Shown: positions 33,927 to 42,854, counted from the stretch's first letter. The stretch is 64,000 bases of DNA from Bacteroidota bacterium (GCA_023432985.1 JAEZEQ010000002.1:27339-91338), one strand, 5' to 3'. Notes: a model not told the origin generated them from the letters alone. A program made the numbers and translations.

Positions 33927-34912
33927 GGGCAAACGAGATTTTTATATTCTAATGCGGTATTGCAGGTAGAAATTGCTTCGCATGCATCTTCGTATCGGTG
34001 CATAGCAATAAGAATGCGTACTTTTTGAAGGCATTGAAAGCCGGCCAGGTCGCTGTCGCTGTTCATTTGCTCTACACGTTGATTCAACTGCAAAGCCATA
34101 TCGTACTTATTTTCGAATACATAAGCATTGGCTGCATTCAATTCGAAATATGGCGACAATACCCGTGCACTGTCGGGCATGTTTTTTTCTTCGGCAATAT
34201 GGCAAAGGAAAAGGAGGTTCGAACTTATTTCCGGTTCCTCATTGATGGCCATGGCTCTCTCAATTTGATTTTTAGATTGCTGTATTTCCCCTTTCATTAG
34301 GTAAAGCATAGCCAAATTGTTGATATAACGCGCATTATTGGGCATGAAATTCACGGCCAATTTATAATCTTCCATGGCTAAATCCCATTTGCCCAGCATC
34401 ATTCTGGCCGAACCTCTGTCGTTATAACATGCCGGAAATTCGGGAAATATATTCAATGCCCGATTGAAAAACTCTTCGGCTCCTTCGTAATTTTCGTACA
34501 TAAAATGCACAGAACCCATTCCATGCCAGGCATCATAATCGCCGGGATACATTAAAGACGCCATTTTGAAATCGGCCAGCGCTTCATCGAGCTTGTTGCT
34601 TTCGAGGCGTATGCGGCCCCTTAAAACATATGCTTTTGGAAATGCGGCTTGCTGACGAATAAGTACGGTAAAATGCGTATTTGCTAAATCCAGTTTTCCC
34701 ATTTCTCTATAGAGTAAACCCAGATTATAACGTGCTTTAATAAAAGTAGAATCTATTTCCAGGGCCAGTTCGAGCTTATCAACAGCCAGCAATTCTTCCC
34801 CTTCCTCCAATACATTCAATGCTTCCTGATAGAGACGTATGGCTTTGGCATTTTGTGCCTGCATTGCAATGGAAGCCATAAATATCCCAATAAGTAAAAG
34901 TATCCTTTCCAT
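33923..34912 (-). CDS. Secreted tetratricopeptide-repeat protein
   Basis: 329 residues from ATG 34912. Signal peptide of about 20 residues (MERILLLIGIFMASIAMQAQ), then at least seven TPR units, for example IKARYNLGLLYREMGKLDLA and ACYNDRGSARMMLGKWDLA. TPR proteins of this kind serve as scaffolds in the periplasm; with the PorE-like gene downstream (ATGA overlap) it may belong to the same envelope complex. No other domain is visible. Confidence 0.83.
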   Translation of the reverse strand: MERILLLIGIFMASIAMQAQNAKAIRLYQEALNVLEEGEELLAVDKLELALEIDSTFIKARYNLGLLYREMGKLDLANTHFTVLIRQQAAFPKAYVLRGRIRLESNKLDEALADFKMASLMYPGDYDAWHGMGSVHFMYENYEGAEEFFNRALNIFPEFPACYNDRGSARMMLGKWDLAMEDYKLAVNFMPNNARYINNLAMLYLMKGEIQQSKNQIERAMAINEEPEISSNLLFLCHIAEEKNMPDSARVLSPYFELNAANAYVFENKYDMALQLNQRVEQMNSDSDLAGFQCLQKVRILIAMHRYEDACEAISTCNTALEYKNLVCP

Positions 34913-35019
34913 CCTGCAAAGAAAATAATTAAAATGGGAATTTAACAATGGAATTGAGCATAGTATAGATATTCAATAAAATTTAACGCCATTCCGGAAA
35001 AGGCAGGTGGAATTTGAAA

Positions 35020-35754
35020 TTATGCTTTGAAGCGTTGCAGGAGGAGTTGCTCTTTATCCCAGATTCCATACGTACGGTATTGAATCCAGTCGCCCAAATT
35101 TAAATAGGTGGTTCCAAAGCATTCCTGGTGTATGGGTAAGTGTCTATGTCCGAATATATAATAATCGAAATGCTGACTTTTTTGTTTCTCTTTAATATAC
35201 TGCATAAGCCATTCATTTTCTTCGCCCAGAAAATGTTTGTCGCTATCTCCTGCTGCATTTCGGCTGCTCAGAGAGAAATATCTGGCCAATTTAATTCCCC
35301 AATCGGGGTGAATGCATCGGAAGCAGGCTTGAAAAAAGGGATGCGTAAAAATTTTCTTAAGAAATTTATAGCCTTTATCCCCCGGTCCCAGTCCGTCCCC
35401 ATGTCCGATAAAAAACTTTTTTCCGTCCCATTCTCTTACAATAGGGGCTTTGTGTACCTGTACGCCTATTTCTTTTTCGAGGTAGCCAAACATCCATAAA
35501 TCGTGGTTTCCGGTGAACATGTGTACAGGTTTTCCGCTATCGCAAATTTCGGCCAATTTGCCCAGGAGTCGGGTATAATTTTTGGGAATAACCTCTTTGT
35601 ATTCGAACCAAAAATCGAAGGTATCGCCAAGTAAAAATATTTCATCGGCTTGTGGGGCGTAAGTATCGAGCCATTCTATAAACAATTTTTCACGTTGCAG
35701 AGATTGTGTATAGTCGGGAGCTCCCAGGTGTAAGTCGGATGCGAAAATAATCAC
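35020..35754 (-). CDS. lpxH: UDP-2,3-diacylglucosamine diphosphatase
   Basis: 244 residues, calcineurin-like metallophosphoesterase of lipid A synthesis. Metal-site motifs: ASDLHLGAP, LLGDTFDFWFEYKE, TGNHDLWMFGY, FFIGHGDGLGPGDKGYK and FGHRHLPIH. Start codon is GTG at 35754, giving VIIFASDLHLG, and no in-frame ATG lies upstream near the family N-terminus. The downstream end is clear of the TPR gene. It is consistent with a lipopolysaccharide-bearing outer membrane (see also lptD). Confidence 0.92.
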   Translation of the reverse strand: MIIFASDLHLGAPDYTQSLQREKLFIEWLDTYAPQADEIFLLGDTFDFWFEYKEVIPKNYTRLLGKLAEICDSGKPVHMFTGNHDLWMFGYLEKEIGVQVHKAPIVREWDGKKFFIGHGDGLGPGDKGYKFLKKIFTHPFFQACFRCIHPDWGIKLARYFSLSSRNAAGDSDKHFLGEENEWLMQYIKEKQKSQHFDYYIFGHRHLPIHQECFGTTYLNLGDWIQYRTYGIWDKEQLLLQRFKA

Positions 35755-35905
35755 TTGTATAGTCTTTGGCGGTAAAGATAATCAGAATAAAATAATCTCT
35801 ACCTAGAGAGAGAAGAGTAATTAACAATAGACTGATGATTGTTTTTCGGATTAAAAGAAATATAGGATAGAGTAAGACTTATTTTTACGGAAATATTTAG
35901 AAGAT

Positions 35906-37213
35906 ATGAGTAGTTTTATAGTAGAAGGTGGTCATAAATTAAAGGGTGAAATAGTGCCACAGGGTGCTAAGAATGAGGCCTTACAAGTATTGAGTGCGGT
36001 TTTACTTACATCCGAAAAAGTAAGAATAGACAATGTTCCGGATATATTAGACGTCAATAAGCTCATAGAAATACTTTCGAGCATGGGTGTAAAAGTGCGT
36101 AAAGCCGGTGATCATGCGTATGAATTTCAATCCGATGAGATTGATTTAGATTATATTTTTTCTCCAGCTTTTGTTGAGAAGGCTTCAAAATTAAGAGGAT
36201 CGGTTATGCTATTGGGGCCTCTTTTGGCTCGTTTTGGTCGGGGTTTTATTCCCAAGCCGGGTGGAGATAAAATCGGCAGAAGACGATTAGATACACACTT
36301 TCTAGGATTCCAGGATTTGGGTGCTGTATTTGAATATGATAACGAAACAGAAAGTTTTACCGTAACCGCGCAAAAACTGCAAGGCGCCTATATACATATG
36401 GACGAAATATCGGTTACCGGTACGGCCAATATTGTTATGGCGGCTGTTTTGGCGAAAGGAAAAACGGTGATTTATAATGCCGCCTGTGAGCCTTATGTGC
36501 AGCAATTATGCAAAATGTTGAACGGCATGGGGGCCAAAATTTCGGGTATAGGTTCTAATTTATTGAGCATAGAAGGAGTGAGTGAGTTGGGTGCTGTGCA
36601 ACACCGCATTTTGCCCGATATGATCGAAATAGGTTCCTTTATCGGATTGGCTGCTATGACCCAAAGCGAAATTACGATTAAGAATGTAGGGTATGAAAAT
36701 TTGGGAATTATTCCTAAAGTATTCGAGCGTTTGGGAATAAGTATGGTACGCAAGGACGATGATATCATTATTCCTCAGCAGAAATCCTACAGTATAGATA
36801 CCTTTATAGACGGTTCCATTCTTACGGTCTATGATTCTCCATGGCCCGGATTTACGCCCGACCTAATGAGTATAATTCTCGTTGTGGCTACGCAGGCAGA
36901 GGGCAGCGTATTGATACATCAGAAAATGTTCGAAAGTCGCCTTTTCTTTGTAGACAAATTGATAGATATGGGTGCGAAAATTATTTTATGCGATCCGCAC
37001 AGGGCTACGGTTATAGGCATAGATCGCAAATATCCGCTTAGGGGGATTACGATGAGTTCGCCCGATATACGTGCCGGCGTGGCTTTATTGATTGCCGCTT
37101 TATCGGCAGAAGGTACAAGTACCATTCATAATGTAGATCAGATTGATAGGGGATATGAACATATAGATACCCGATTAAATGCCCTGGGTGCAAAGATTAC
37201 TAGAGTGAAATAA
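35906..37213 (+). CDS. murA: UDP-N-acetylglucosamine 1-carboxyvinyltransferase, Asp-variant
   Basis: 435 residues; first committed enzyme of peptidoglycan synthesis, transferring enolpyruvate from PEP. Core motifs: VPQGAKNEALQ at the N-terminus with the substrate-contact Lys-Asn, and GRGFIPKPGGDKIGRRRLDT. The loop residue that is Cys in E. coli MurA (Cys115) is Asp121 here, the replacement that makes MurA insensitive to fosfomycin in mycobacteria and others. Closed by the terminator at 37232. Confidence 0.95.
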   Translation: MSSFIVEGGHKLKGEIVPQGAKNEALQVLSAVLLTSEKVRIDNVPDILDVNKLIEILSSMGVKVRKAGDHAYEFQSDEIDLDYIFSPAFVEKASKLRGSVMLLGPLLARFGRGFIPKPGGDKIGRRRLDTHFLGFQDLGAVFEYDNETESFTVTAQKLQGAYIHMDEISVTGTANIVMAAVLAKGKTVIYNAACEPYVQQLCKMLNGMGAKISGIGSNLLSIEGVSELGAVQHRILPDMIEIGSFIGLAAMTQSEITIKNVGYENLGIIPKVFERLGISMVRKDDDIIIPQQKSYSIDTFIDGSILTVYDSPWPGFTPDLMSIILVVATQAEGSVLIHQKMFESRLFFVDKLIDMGAKIILCDPHRATVIGIDRKYPLRGITMSSPDIRAGVALLIAALSAEGTSTIHNVDQIDRGYEHIDTRLNALGAKITRVK

Positions 37214-37231
37214 GGGGGTATAGATGCAGAG

Positions 37232-37266
37232 AAGCCGCATGTTATTTACGTAGCATGCGGCTTTTC
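37232..37266 (+). terminator. Terminator of murA
   Basis: AAGCCGCATG (37232-37241) and CATGCGGCTT (37254-37263) with a 12-base loop and T. The minus-strand Crp gene ends inside the loop, so its last codons form part of the hairpin. Confidence 0.75.
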
Positions 37267-37832
37267 ATTTTACTGAAAAACTCGGGTGTTACACCTATAT
37301 AAGATGCAATATGTTTATCGGGAATTCTGTAAACTAAATCGGGAAATTTCTCATGAAAAGCCTTGTAGCGATCTTCGGCAGTAATACTCAAATTATCTTG
37401 TATACGTTGCAGGGTCGACACATAGGCATTTTCCATCAGCATTCTGAAATAACGTTCTATCTTCGGAGAAACATCGTATAATGCAAGCTGGTCTTCTTTA
37501 GATAAATAAAGCAATTTGCAATTTTCCAGAGCTTGAATGGTGTAATTCCCCGGTTTTCCGGTGATAAAACTATACATATCGCTGATCCACCAGTTCTCTA
37601 AAGCCAGATGCATCACATGCTCGTTGGCCTGATTGTCGAGAGTATAGGCTCTAACTACACCCGATAAAATGAAATAACTGCCTCGGCAAATTTGATTTTG
37701 TTCCAAGAGAATTTGCTTGGCCGAAAATTCACAATAACTCAATTTCTCGAAAAAAGGCATGGCTTCTTCCTCCGAAATAGCTACGTATTTTTGAAGATGA
37801 TTTAATACCGTTTGGTAAAAACTTTCCGTCAT
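37242..37832 (-). CDS. Crp/Fnr-type regulator, short C-terminal form
   Basis: 196 residues from ATG 37832. Cyclic-nucleotide-binding-like domain (about 25-115: EFSAKQILLEQNQICRGSYF, FILSGVVRAYT) and a C-terminal region with YRIPDKHIASYIGVTPEFFS that holds the helix-turn-helix of the Crp/Fnr family. No Fnr cysteines are present. Bacteroidota have many such small Crp-like regulators of unknown ligand. It is the last gene before the murA terminator and is preceded by rplS, whose terminator separates them. Confidence 0.85.
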   Translation of the reverse strand: MTESFYQTVLNHLQKYVAISEEEAMPFFEKLSYCEFSAKQILLEQNQICRGSYFILSGVVRAYTLDNQANEHVMHLALENWWISDMYSFITGKPGNYTIQALENCKLLYLSKEDQLALYDVSPKIERYFRMLMENAYVSTLQRIQDNLSITAEDRYKAFHEKFPDLVYRIPDKHIASYIGVTPEFFSKMKSRMLRK

Positions 37833-37860
37833 ACTCAAAGATAATCGGAAATTACCAAAT

Positions 37861-37891
37861 AAAAAAAAGTCTCTTCTTAACGAAGAGACTT
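37861..37891 (-). terminator. Terminator of rplS
   Basis: Minus strand AAGTCTCTTC / GAAGAGACTT around a 5-base loop followed by eight T. Confidence 0.85.
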
Positions 37892-37915
37892 AACCAAAAC
37901 CTTATATCATCAATT

Positions 37916-38272
37916 TTACTTGGTATATTTTCTTTCTTTAATACGCGCTTTTTTACCAATCGCTTCACGAAGGTAAAACAAACGAGCACGTCTTACTTTA
38001 CCGCGTTTTACTACCTTAATGGCACTGATAAACGGTGAAGAAACGGGAATAATACGCTCTACGCCGATACCATCAGAAGTTTTACGGATGGTGAACGTCT
38101 CAGTGGTTCCTGTACCACGACGTTGAAGAACTACACCCTGGAAATTTTGAATACGCTCCTTATTTCCTTCTTTAATTTTATATGAAACGATAATGGTATC
38201 ACCTGCACTGAAGTCGGCGATTTCATTTTTAGCTAAGAATTGCTGCTCAACAAATTGTACTAAATTTTCCAT
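37916..38272 (-). CDS. rplS: 50S ribosomal protein L19
   Basis: 118 residues, standard length. N-terminal FSAGDTIIVSYKIKEGNKER, RIQNFQGVVLQRRGTGTTET and C-terminal RGKVRRARLFYLREAIGKKA are the L19 signature. It lies at the 30S-50S interface. ATG at 38272 was chosen: an upstream frame from 38308 would overlap the -7 box at 38306-38313. Confidence 0.97.
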   Translation of the reverse strand: MENLVQFVEQQFLAKNEIADFSAGDTIIVSYKIKEGNKERIQNFQGVVLQRRGTGTTETFTIRKTSDGIGVERIIPVSSPFISAIKVVKRGKVRRARLFYLREAIGKKARIKERKYTK

Positions 38273-38305
38273 GGTCAAATATTGTTTATCCCGTAAATTG
38301 GGGTG

Positions 38306-38313
38306 CAAACATA
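38306..38313 (-). promoter_or_regulatory. -7 element of rplS
   Basis: TATGTTTG on the minus strand, 33 bases before the rplS ATG. No clear -33 element; consistent with a ribosomal-protein promoter. Confidence 0.45.
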
Positions 38314-38378
38314 CGAATTAATTTTAATTTGAAAAATATTTTCGGAATAATTTTCTGCCTATTTTCATTTTTTTTGTT

Positions 38379-39065
38379 TCAACCCTGTGTATTTTCCTTC
38401 GATTTTATTTTATCGTATTCTGCCTCTATGAGTTCGGGTTTTTTCAATACATTTTTTACCCATTTATACATAATCTCATTTTTTTCCTGCTCCGGCATGG
38501 GAGGCAATTGCTTTTGTGAACGAAGCTTCCATGTGGCATGATGCATACATATAGCAGCACATACACTGATATTCAGACTTTCGGTGAATCCAACCATAGG
38601 AACTTTTAGCCAGGCATCGGCATTTTCTATGGCTTCCGGACTTAAACCCTCTTTCTCTGTACCGAAAATTAACGCCGTTTTTTGTGTAAAATCGAAATCT
38701 TCCAAATCAACATCATCCTTGTGCGGAGTCGTTGCTACAATTTTATATCCCTGTTCCCGCAATTTTTCATAGCAAGCCAGGGTATTGTTTTCGGCATTTT
38801 TATAATGGTGCACATCGAGCCATTTACTGGCACCTAAAGCAATTTCGTCATTGGTTTTGAATGTATATCCTCTTTCTATGACATGTACATCCTGAATGCC
38901 GAATACATCCGCTGTTCTCAATACGGCACTTATATTATGCTCCTGAAAAAGATTCTCGACCACTACACTGATATGGCGCGTTCTGTGTTGTACTTTCTCC
39001 TGTATCAATTCCCATTTATGCGCACTGATAAATTGGGCTAAATATTCTATTTTATCTTTTTCCAT
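38379..39065 (-). CDS. trmH: tRNA (guanosine-2'-O-)-methyltransferase TrmH-like (SpoU family)
   Basis: 228 residues. SpoU signatures: LFQEHNISAVLRTADVFGI with the catalytic Arg, ALIFGTEKEGLS for SAM binding and VGFTESLNISVCAAICMHH, the knot motif. The length and N-terminal HKWELIQEKVQHRTRHI region fit TrmH (Gm18 methylation of tRNA) better than rRNA-specific RlmB, though exact target cannot be told by sequence. Confidence 0.9.
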   Translation of the reverse strand: MEKDKIEYLAQFISAHKWELIQEKVQHRTRHISVVVENLFQEHNISAVLRTADVFGIQDVHVIERGYTFKTNDEIALGASKWLDVHHYKNAENNTLACYEKLREQGYKIVATTPHKDDVDLEDFDFTQKTALIFGTEKEGLSPEAIENADAWLKVPMVGFTESLNISVCAAICMHHATWKLRSQKQLPPMPEQEKNEIMYKWVKNVLKKPELIEAEYDKIKSKENTQG

Positions 39066-39066
39066 A

Positions 39067-39103
39067 TATAAAAAATGTGCAACGTTTAGGGCTGCACATT
39101 TTT
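39067..39103 (-). terminator. Terminator of the DUF4920 gene
   Basis: AAAAATGTGCA (39071-39081) and TGCACATTTTT (39093-39103); on the minus strand it ends in T. Confidence 0.75.
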
Positions 39104-39122
39104 GGTTATTTGTATACTATAC

Positions 39123-39635
39123 TTATTTTATGATCACGCCATGGGCCTCGAAGCTATATTCTTCAACCGGCTCGGTAATGGCAGCAATTTCTTCTTTCGA
39201 TTTGCCGGCATCTTCGGCATAGTGTTTTAGCATGTCCACAGAAAGCACTTCTTTATAGGCAACACCCTGAACTATGGCTTTTTTTCCTGCCGCATCTTTC
39301 GGAATAAAGAATGCATAATCTTTAAAGGTTACACGAATAGGTTCTGCGCCGTCTGTTTTCAATTTCATCCAGCAACCTTTCATCTGACATACTTGTTCGA
39401 TTTCGGCTTCCATTTTCACATTCACAAGACTATCACTTGTTGCCAATTTGGCCAGAATACTTGATGCTTTTTCAGCACCTTCTTCGCTAATTTCATCGCC
39501 GTAATGACTAACATGAGCATGCGCATGTTTCTGCCCATCTTCCGGAATATTCGGGTTATTGTTAATGGTCGGACCACAACTGAAAATCAAAGTCGATGCG
39601 CCAATAAGTAATGCAGAATGGAAAACTTTTTTCAT
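39123..39635 (-). CDS. DUF4920 lipoprotein
   Basis: 170 residues. Lipoprotein signal ending LIFSC. The mature part has a His-rich linker (QKHAHAHVSHYGDE), then the DUF4920 domain with KMEAEIEQVCQMKGCWMKL, FKDYAFFIPKDAAGKKAIV and EYSFEAHGVIIK. The two cysteines in VCQMKGC and the His cluster could bind a metal, but this is inference. Family function is unknown. Monocistronic, between porQ and trmH. Confidence 0.85.
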   Translation of the reverse strand: MKKVFHSALLIGASTLIFSCGPTINNNPNIPEDGQKHAHAHVSHYGDEISEEGAEKASSILAKLATSDSLVNVKMEAEIEQVCQMKGCWMKLKTDGAEPIRVTFKDYAFFIPKDAAGKKAIVQGVAYKEVLSVDMLKHYAEDAGKSKEEIAAITEPVEEYSFEAHGVIIK

Positions 39636-39658
39636 AACGTTTTATCTAATTTTGTGCA

Positions 39659-39666
39659 CAAATTTA
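39659..39666 (-). promoter_or_regulatory. -7 element of the DUF4920 gene
   Basis: TAAATTTG on the minus strand, 24 bases before the ATG, overlapping the porQ stop region. No -33 element seen. Confidence 0.35.
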
Positions 39667-40758
39667 CTCTTTTTTTAAATTCGGATCGGATTCTTTTTCC
39701 TTTTTTCTTTTTAGACTGAATTTAGGCATGGGGCCCAATTTGATATTTAGGTTCAAAACATTGGGCGAGCCGGCCAGATGATAGGCATTGCGGCTGTAAT
39801 TTAATTCGAATCGGTGAATCTTTAATCCTATTCCCCAACTCAATCCAACCGTCCCGCTTCTTGCATCCGCCTTCATCTCATATCTGCGCATAAAATCGTA
39901 GGCCATGCGGAGCGAAATAAGCTTTTTGAATGGGAAAATTTCGGCACCAATGGCAAAATGACTCATGATTTGTTGACTCAATTTAGGCTTGTTTGGAATG
40001 GGATTCCCACTTAAATCGAGCTGATTGGCATCCTGAGGATTGATATAAGACATATCCGGTTGTTGCAAATTATGCGCCACCAAACTAAGGCGAATGGGCA
40101 CTTTGCCGAATTCATGCGAAGCCGCAAAACTAAACTCTAAAGGCAATGGCTCGCGTATACCTTGACTGAAATTTTTCAATTGAACACCCGCATTGCGTAA
40201 TACTAAACTGGTGACAAAAAGGCGACTCTTACTTACGTATGAAGCTCCTATATCGAAACCTAATGCAAAGGCATTATACGACTCATATTGCGATACCGCC
40301 AGTTTCATATTTGCCCCGATGCGAAATAATTTTCCGATTTCCCGACTCATGCCACCCGAAATCATATAATCGGCAGCGGTAAATTTGCCGTGTATATTTC
40401 CGGCTTCATCTGCTGCTACAAAACGGCCGTAATTTATATACTGAATACCTCCGGCAAATGTGCCTATTTTGTCGAAATGACGAGCATAAGAAACCGAACC
40501 TATATGTGTGCCTGCGAAATAACTCTCATAGCCTATGGACAGGTTATGATGCATATTGGAATTTATAAGGGAAGGATTTTGCAGATATAAAGATACATCA
40601 TCGTCCAACACACTATATGCCCTTCCACCTAAAGCTTCTGCACGGGCAGAAAAGGGGAGTTTCATAAATGAAAATGCCGATTTCCCTCCTATTTGGGCAA
40701 AGTTTAGCCCGGGTAAAAGTGTATAGATTAGAGCGAAAAACAGGAAATATTTTTTCAT
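39664..40758 (-). CDS. porQ: Type IX secretion system outer-membrane protein PorQ
   Basis: 364 residues from ATG 40758. Signal peptide (about 1-21, ending LNFAQ), then GGKSAFSFMKLPFSARAEAL, the characteristic PorQ start, and a FadL/PorV-type beta-barrel through the end, with a Lys/Glu-rich tail. PorQ acts in anchoring T9SS cargo at the cell surface. It is 46 bases downstream of the aldehyde dehydrogenase on the same strand. This is evidence that the organism has T9SS. Confidence 0.87.
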   Translation of the reverse strand: MKKYFLFFALIYTLLPGLNFAQIGGKSAFSFMKLPFSARAEALGGRAYSVLDDDVSLYLQNPSLINSNMHHNLSIGYESYFAGTHIGSVSYARHFDKIGTFAGGIQYINYGRFVAADEAGNIHGKFTAADYMISGGMSREIGKLFRIGANMKLAVSQYESYNAFALGFDIGASYVSKSRLFVTSLVLRNAGVQLKNFSQGIREPLPLEFSFAASHEFGKVPIRLSLVAHNLQQPDMSYINPQDANQLDLSGNPIPNKPKLSQQIMSHFAIGAEIFPFKKLISLRMAYDFMRRYEMKADARSGTVGLSWGIGLKIHRFELNYSRNAYHLAGSPNVLNLNIKLGPMPKFSLKRKKEKESDPNLKKE

Positions 40759-40804
40759 GCGAAGAAGTAGAATGGCTGAAAAACGAGATTTTTCTGATTT
40801 TATT

Positions 40805-42202
40805 TTAAAGTACATGCCGGAATATCTTTTTCAACCAAGCAAGAGGTATTTTGTTAAATGGAGGATAACGAAGTGGAGCGTCGAGCCAAAATTGTCGGTG
40901 TAATACCGGTTTTTGGTGACTGAAGGTATCGAAGGAATATTTTCCGTGATAAGCACCAAGTCCGCTTTCGCCCACACCACCAAAGGGAAGCTCGGAGCCG
41001 GCCATATGCATAATAACATCATTGATGCTTACTCCCCCCGATGAAGTATGGTCCAAAATATATTGAGTGAAATCGGAATCGGAACTGAATATATATAATG
41101 CCAGGGGCTTAGCTTTAGAGCGAATAATGGATACCACTTCAGCTGCCGAGCTAAAAGGAACTATAGGTAAAATAGGGCCGAATATTTCGTCTTGCATCAG
41201 AGGCGAATTCATGTCTTTGGGTTCCACTATAACGGGCGCTATTTTACAGCTATTGCGGTCGCTTGCTCCACCGTATAAAATACGTGCATCTTGGGTATAT
41301 TTTTCTAATCTGTCGAAATGTTTTTCGTGAATTATCTTACCGTATTCCTCGTTTTGAATGGGATTTTTGCCGTAAAAAGATTCGATTTCGGCCTGAAGAA
41401 GCGGAATGAATTTGTCTTTGATACGCTGGTCGACCAATACATAATCCGGCGCTACGCAGGTCTGACCGGCATTCAGGAATTTACCCCAAACAATGCGTCG
41501 GGCGCTAATTTTCAAATTGGCCGAAGCGTGAACTATGGTCGGACTTTTACCACCAAGCTCCAGGGTCACCGGAGTCAGATGCTCGGCCGCGGCTTTATAA
41601 ACAATTTTTCCTACACTGCTGCTGCCTGTAAAAAAAATATAATCCCATTTTTGCTGCAAGAGGGCAGTCGTTGTTTCCACTCCGCCTTCCATAACATGCA
41701 AAGCACCCGGATCAAAATGGGAATTGATCAACTTCTTTAATACCGCCGCCGTCGCCGGTGCCATTTCCGATGGTTTTATGAGTACCGTATTTCCCGCTGC
41801 CAGTGCGCCTATAGCCGGAGCCAATGCCAATTGAAAAGGATAATTCCAAGGTGCTATATTGAGCACGCTTCCATATGGCTCTTTTATTATGCTGCTTTTT
41901 CCCGGGAAATTTATCAACCCCGTGCCGGCCCATTGAGGCATCATCCAACGTCGCAGGTTTTTTAACGCATGGGAAATATCGGCTTGTATAAAACCTACTT
42001 CGGTCATATATGCCTCCATTTCGCTTTTGCCCAGGTCCGACTTTAATGCTGTGTAAATTTCTTGTTCATGCGCTTGTATACGTTCGCCCAACTCTTTTAA
42101 AAGCTCCTTTCTTGCCGCATAAGTGCGCATATTTCCTGATTCAAAATAGAGCTTTTGCTGCCTATGTATTTTTTCGATTTGTGTATCGGTGATTGGTTCC
42201 AT
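40805..42202 (-). CDS. Aldehyde dehydrogenase, fatty-aldehyde (ALDH3) type
   Basis: 465 residues from ATG 42202. Motifs: EPYGSVLNIAPWNYPFQLAL, VTLELGGKSPTIV with the general-base Glu, catalytic Cys in NAGQTCVAPDYVLV, and EIFGPILPI. The short length and the C-terminal RYPPFNKIPLAWLKKIFR resemble the ALDH3 class, which includes fatty aldehyde dehydrogenases such as yeast Hfd1. It starts 1 base after the stop of the DUF962 gene, so the two are cotranscribed. Confidence 0.9.
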   Translation of the reverse strand: MEPITDTQIEKIHRQQKLYFESGNMRTYAARKELLKELGERIQAHEQEIYTALKSDLGKSEMEAYMTEVGFIQADISHALKNLRRWMMPQWAGTGLINFPGKSSIIKEPYGSVLNIAPWNYPFQLALAPAIGALAAGNTVLIKPSEMAPATAAVLKKLINSHFDPGALHVMEGGVETTTALLQQKWDYIFFTGSSSVGKIVYKAAAEHLTPVTLELGGKSPTIVHASANLKISARRIVWGKFLNAGQTCVAPDYVLVDQRIKDKFIPLLQAEIESFYGKNPIQNEEYGKIIHEKHFDRLEKYTQDARILYGGASDRNSCKIAPVIVEPKDMNSPLMQDEIFGPILPIVPFSSAAEVVSIIRSKAKPLALYIFSSDSDFTQYILDHTSSGGVSINDVIMHMAGSELPFGGVGESGLGAYHGKYSFDTFSHQKPVLHRQFWLDAPLRYPPFNKIPLAWLKKIFRHVL

Positions 42203-42203
42203 A

Positions 42204-42677
42204 TTAATATGCAATCCTCATTTTTTTATAAATAAAATGTGTAAGCCAGGCCGGACCAATAAGCAGGAATTGCAGGTCCTTTATAAAAGACGGCTTTTTT
42301 CCTTCTATATTATGCCCGATGAATTGAAAAATCCAGGCAATGATAAAGACTATTATGGCAATAAGCCACAATTTTCCGGGCCAAATATATTGTTCTATTG
42401 TATATGATAAACCCAAACATGCCACCGAAAACAAGAATAAACCCAAGGCCAGAGGCAGACTTAATTGCACATAATAAAAGAAAACAAGCAATAAAGCGAT
42501 ATGGGCCAGATTTACCTGTATATCTGTGAAAGGAATGTCTATGGGTACTGTGATGCTATACAGCAAAGCAGTGACCGTCCAAAATATCAAGGGAACACAA
42601 ATCCAATGTATGCGTTTATTGACGGGATTTTGGTGACTTTCGCCATATTCTGCCAATAGATTATCTATTTTTCTCAT
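42204..42677 (-). CDS. Mpo1-like (DUF962) membrane protein, putative 2-hydroxy fatty acid dioxygenase
   Basis: 157 residues with four membrane helices. The family motifs are complete: H15 and N17 in GESHQNPVN, H24 in NKRIHWICVPLIF, the last-helix AWIFQFIGHNIEGKKPSF with H122 and E125, and LLIGPAWLTHF. Yeast Mpo1 of this family is an Fe(II) dioxygenase in alpha-oxidation of 2-hydroxypalmitate. The aldehyde dehydrogenase gene lies immediately downstream. Enzyme activity in bacteria is inferred. Confidence 0.86.
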   Translation of the reverse strand: MRKIDNLLAEYGESHQNPVNKRIHWICVPLIFWTVTALLYSITVPIDIPFTDIQVNLAHIALLLVFFYYVQLSLPLALGLFLFSVACLGLSYTIEQYIWPGKLWLIAIIVFIIAWIFQFIGHNIEGKKPSFIKDLQFLLIGPAWLTHFIYKKMRIAY

Positions 42678-42840
42678 GAGGTGTATTTAGGTGCAACAAG
42701 ATACAATTTTTATAGCGTTAGCCCGATTTTCGGCATATTTTTTCTTTGATTAAAAACCGGGAGTTCTTCCCCATATTTTAAAAAAGGCTAAATTGTGGGT
42801 TAATTTTTTCCTAAGATGATATTTATTTGATTTTCCTCTG

Positions 42841-42848
42841 TACTTTTG
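42841..42848 (+). promoter_or_regulatory. -7 element upstream of an orphan hairpin transcript
   Basis: TACTTTTG, perfect match to TAnnTTTG. The -33 position has no clear TTG at the right spacing, so the promoter is only half supported. Confidence 0.45.
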
Positions 42849-42854
42849 TACTAC

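Noticed and set aside
38329..38541. 70-codon plus-strand frame between rplS and trmH
   Set aside because: Overlaps the trmH end and is Phe/Ser-rich shadow; no start context.
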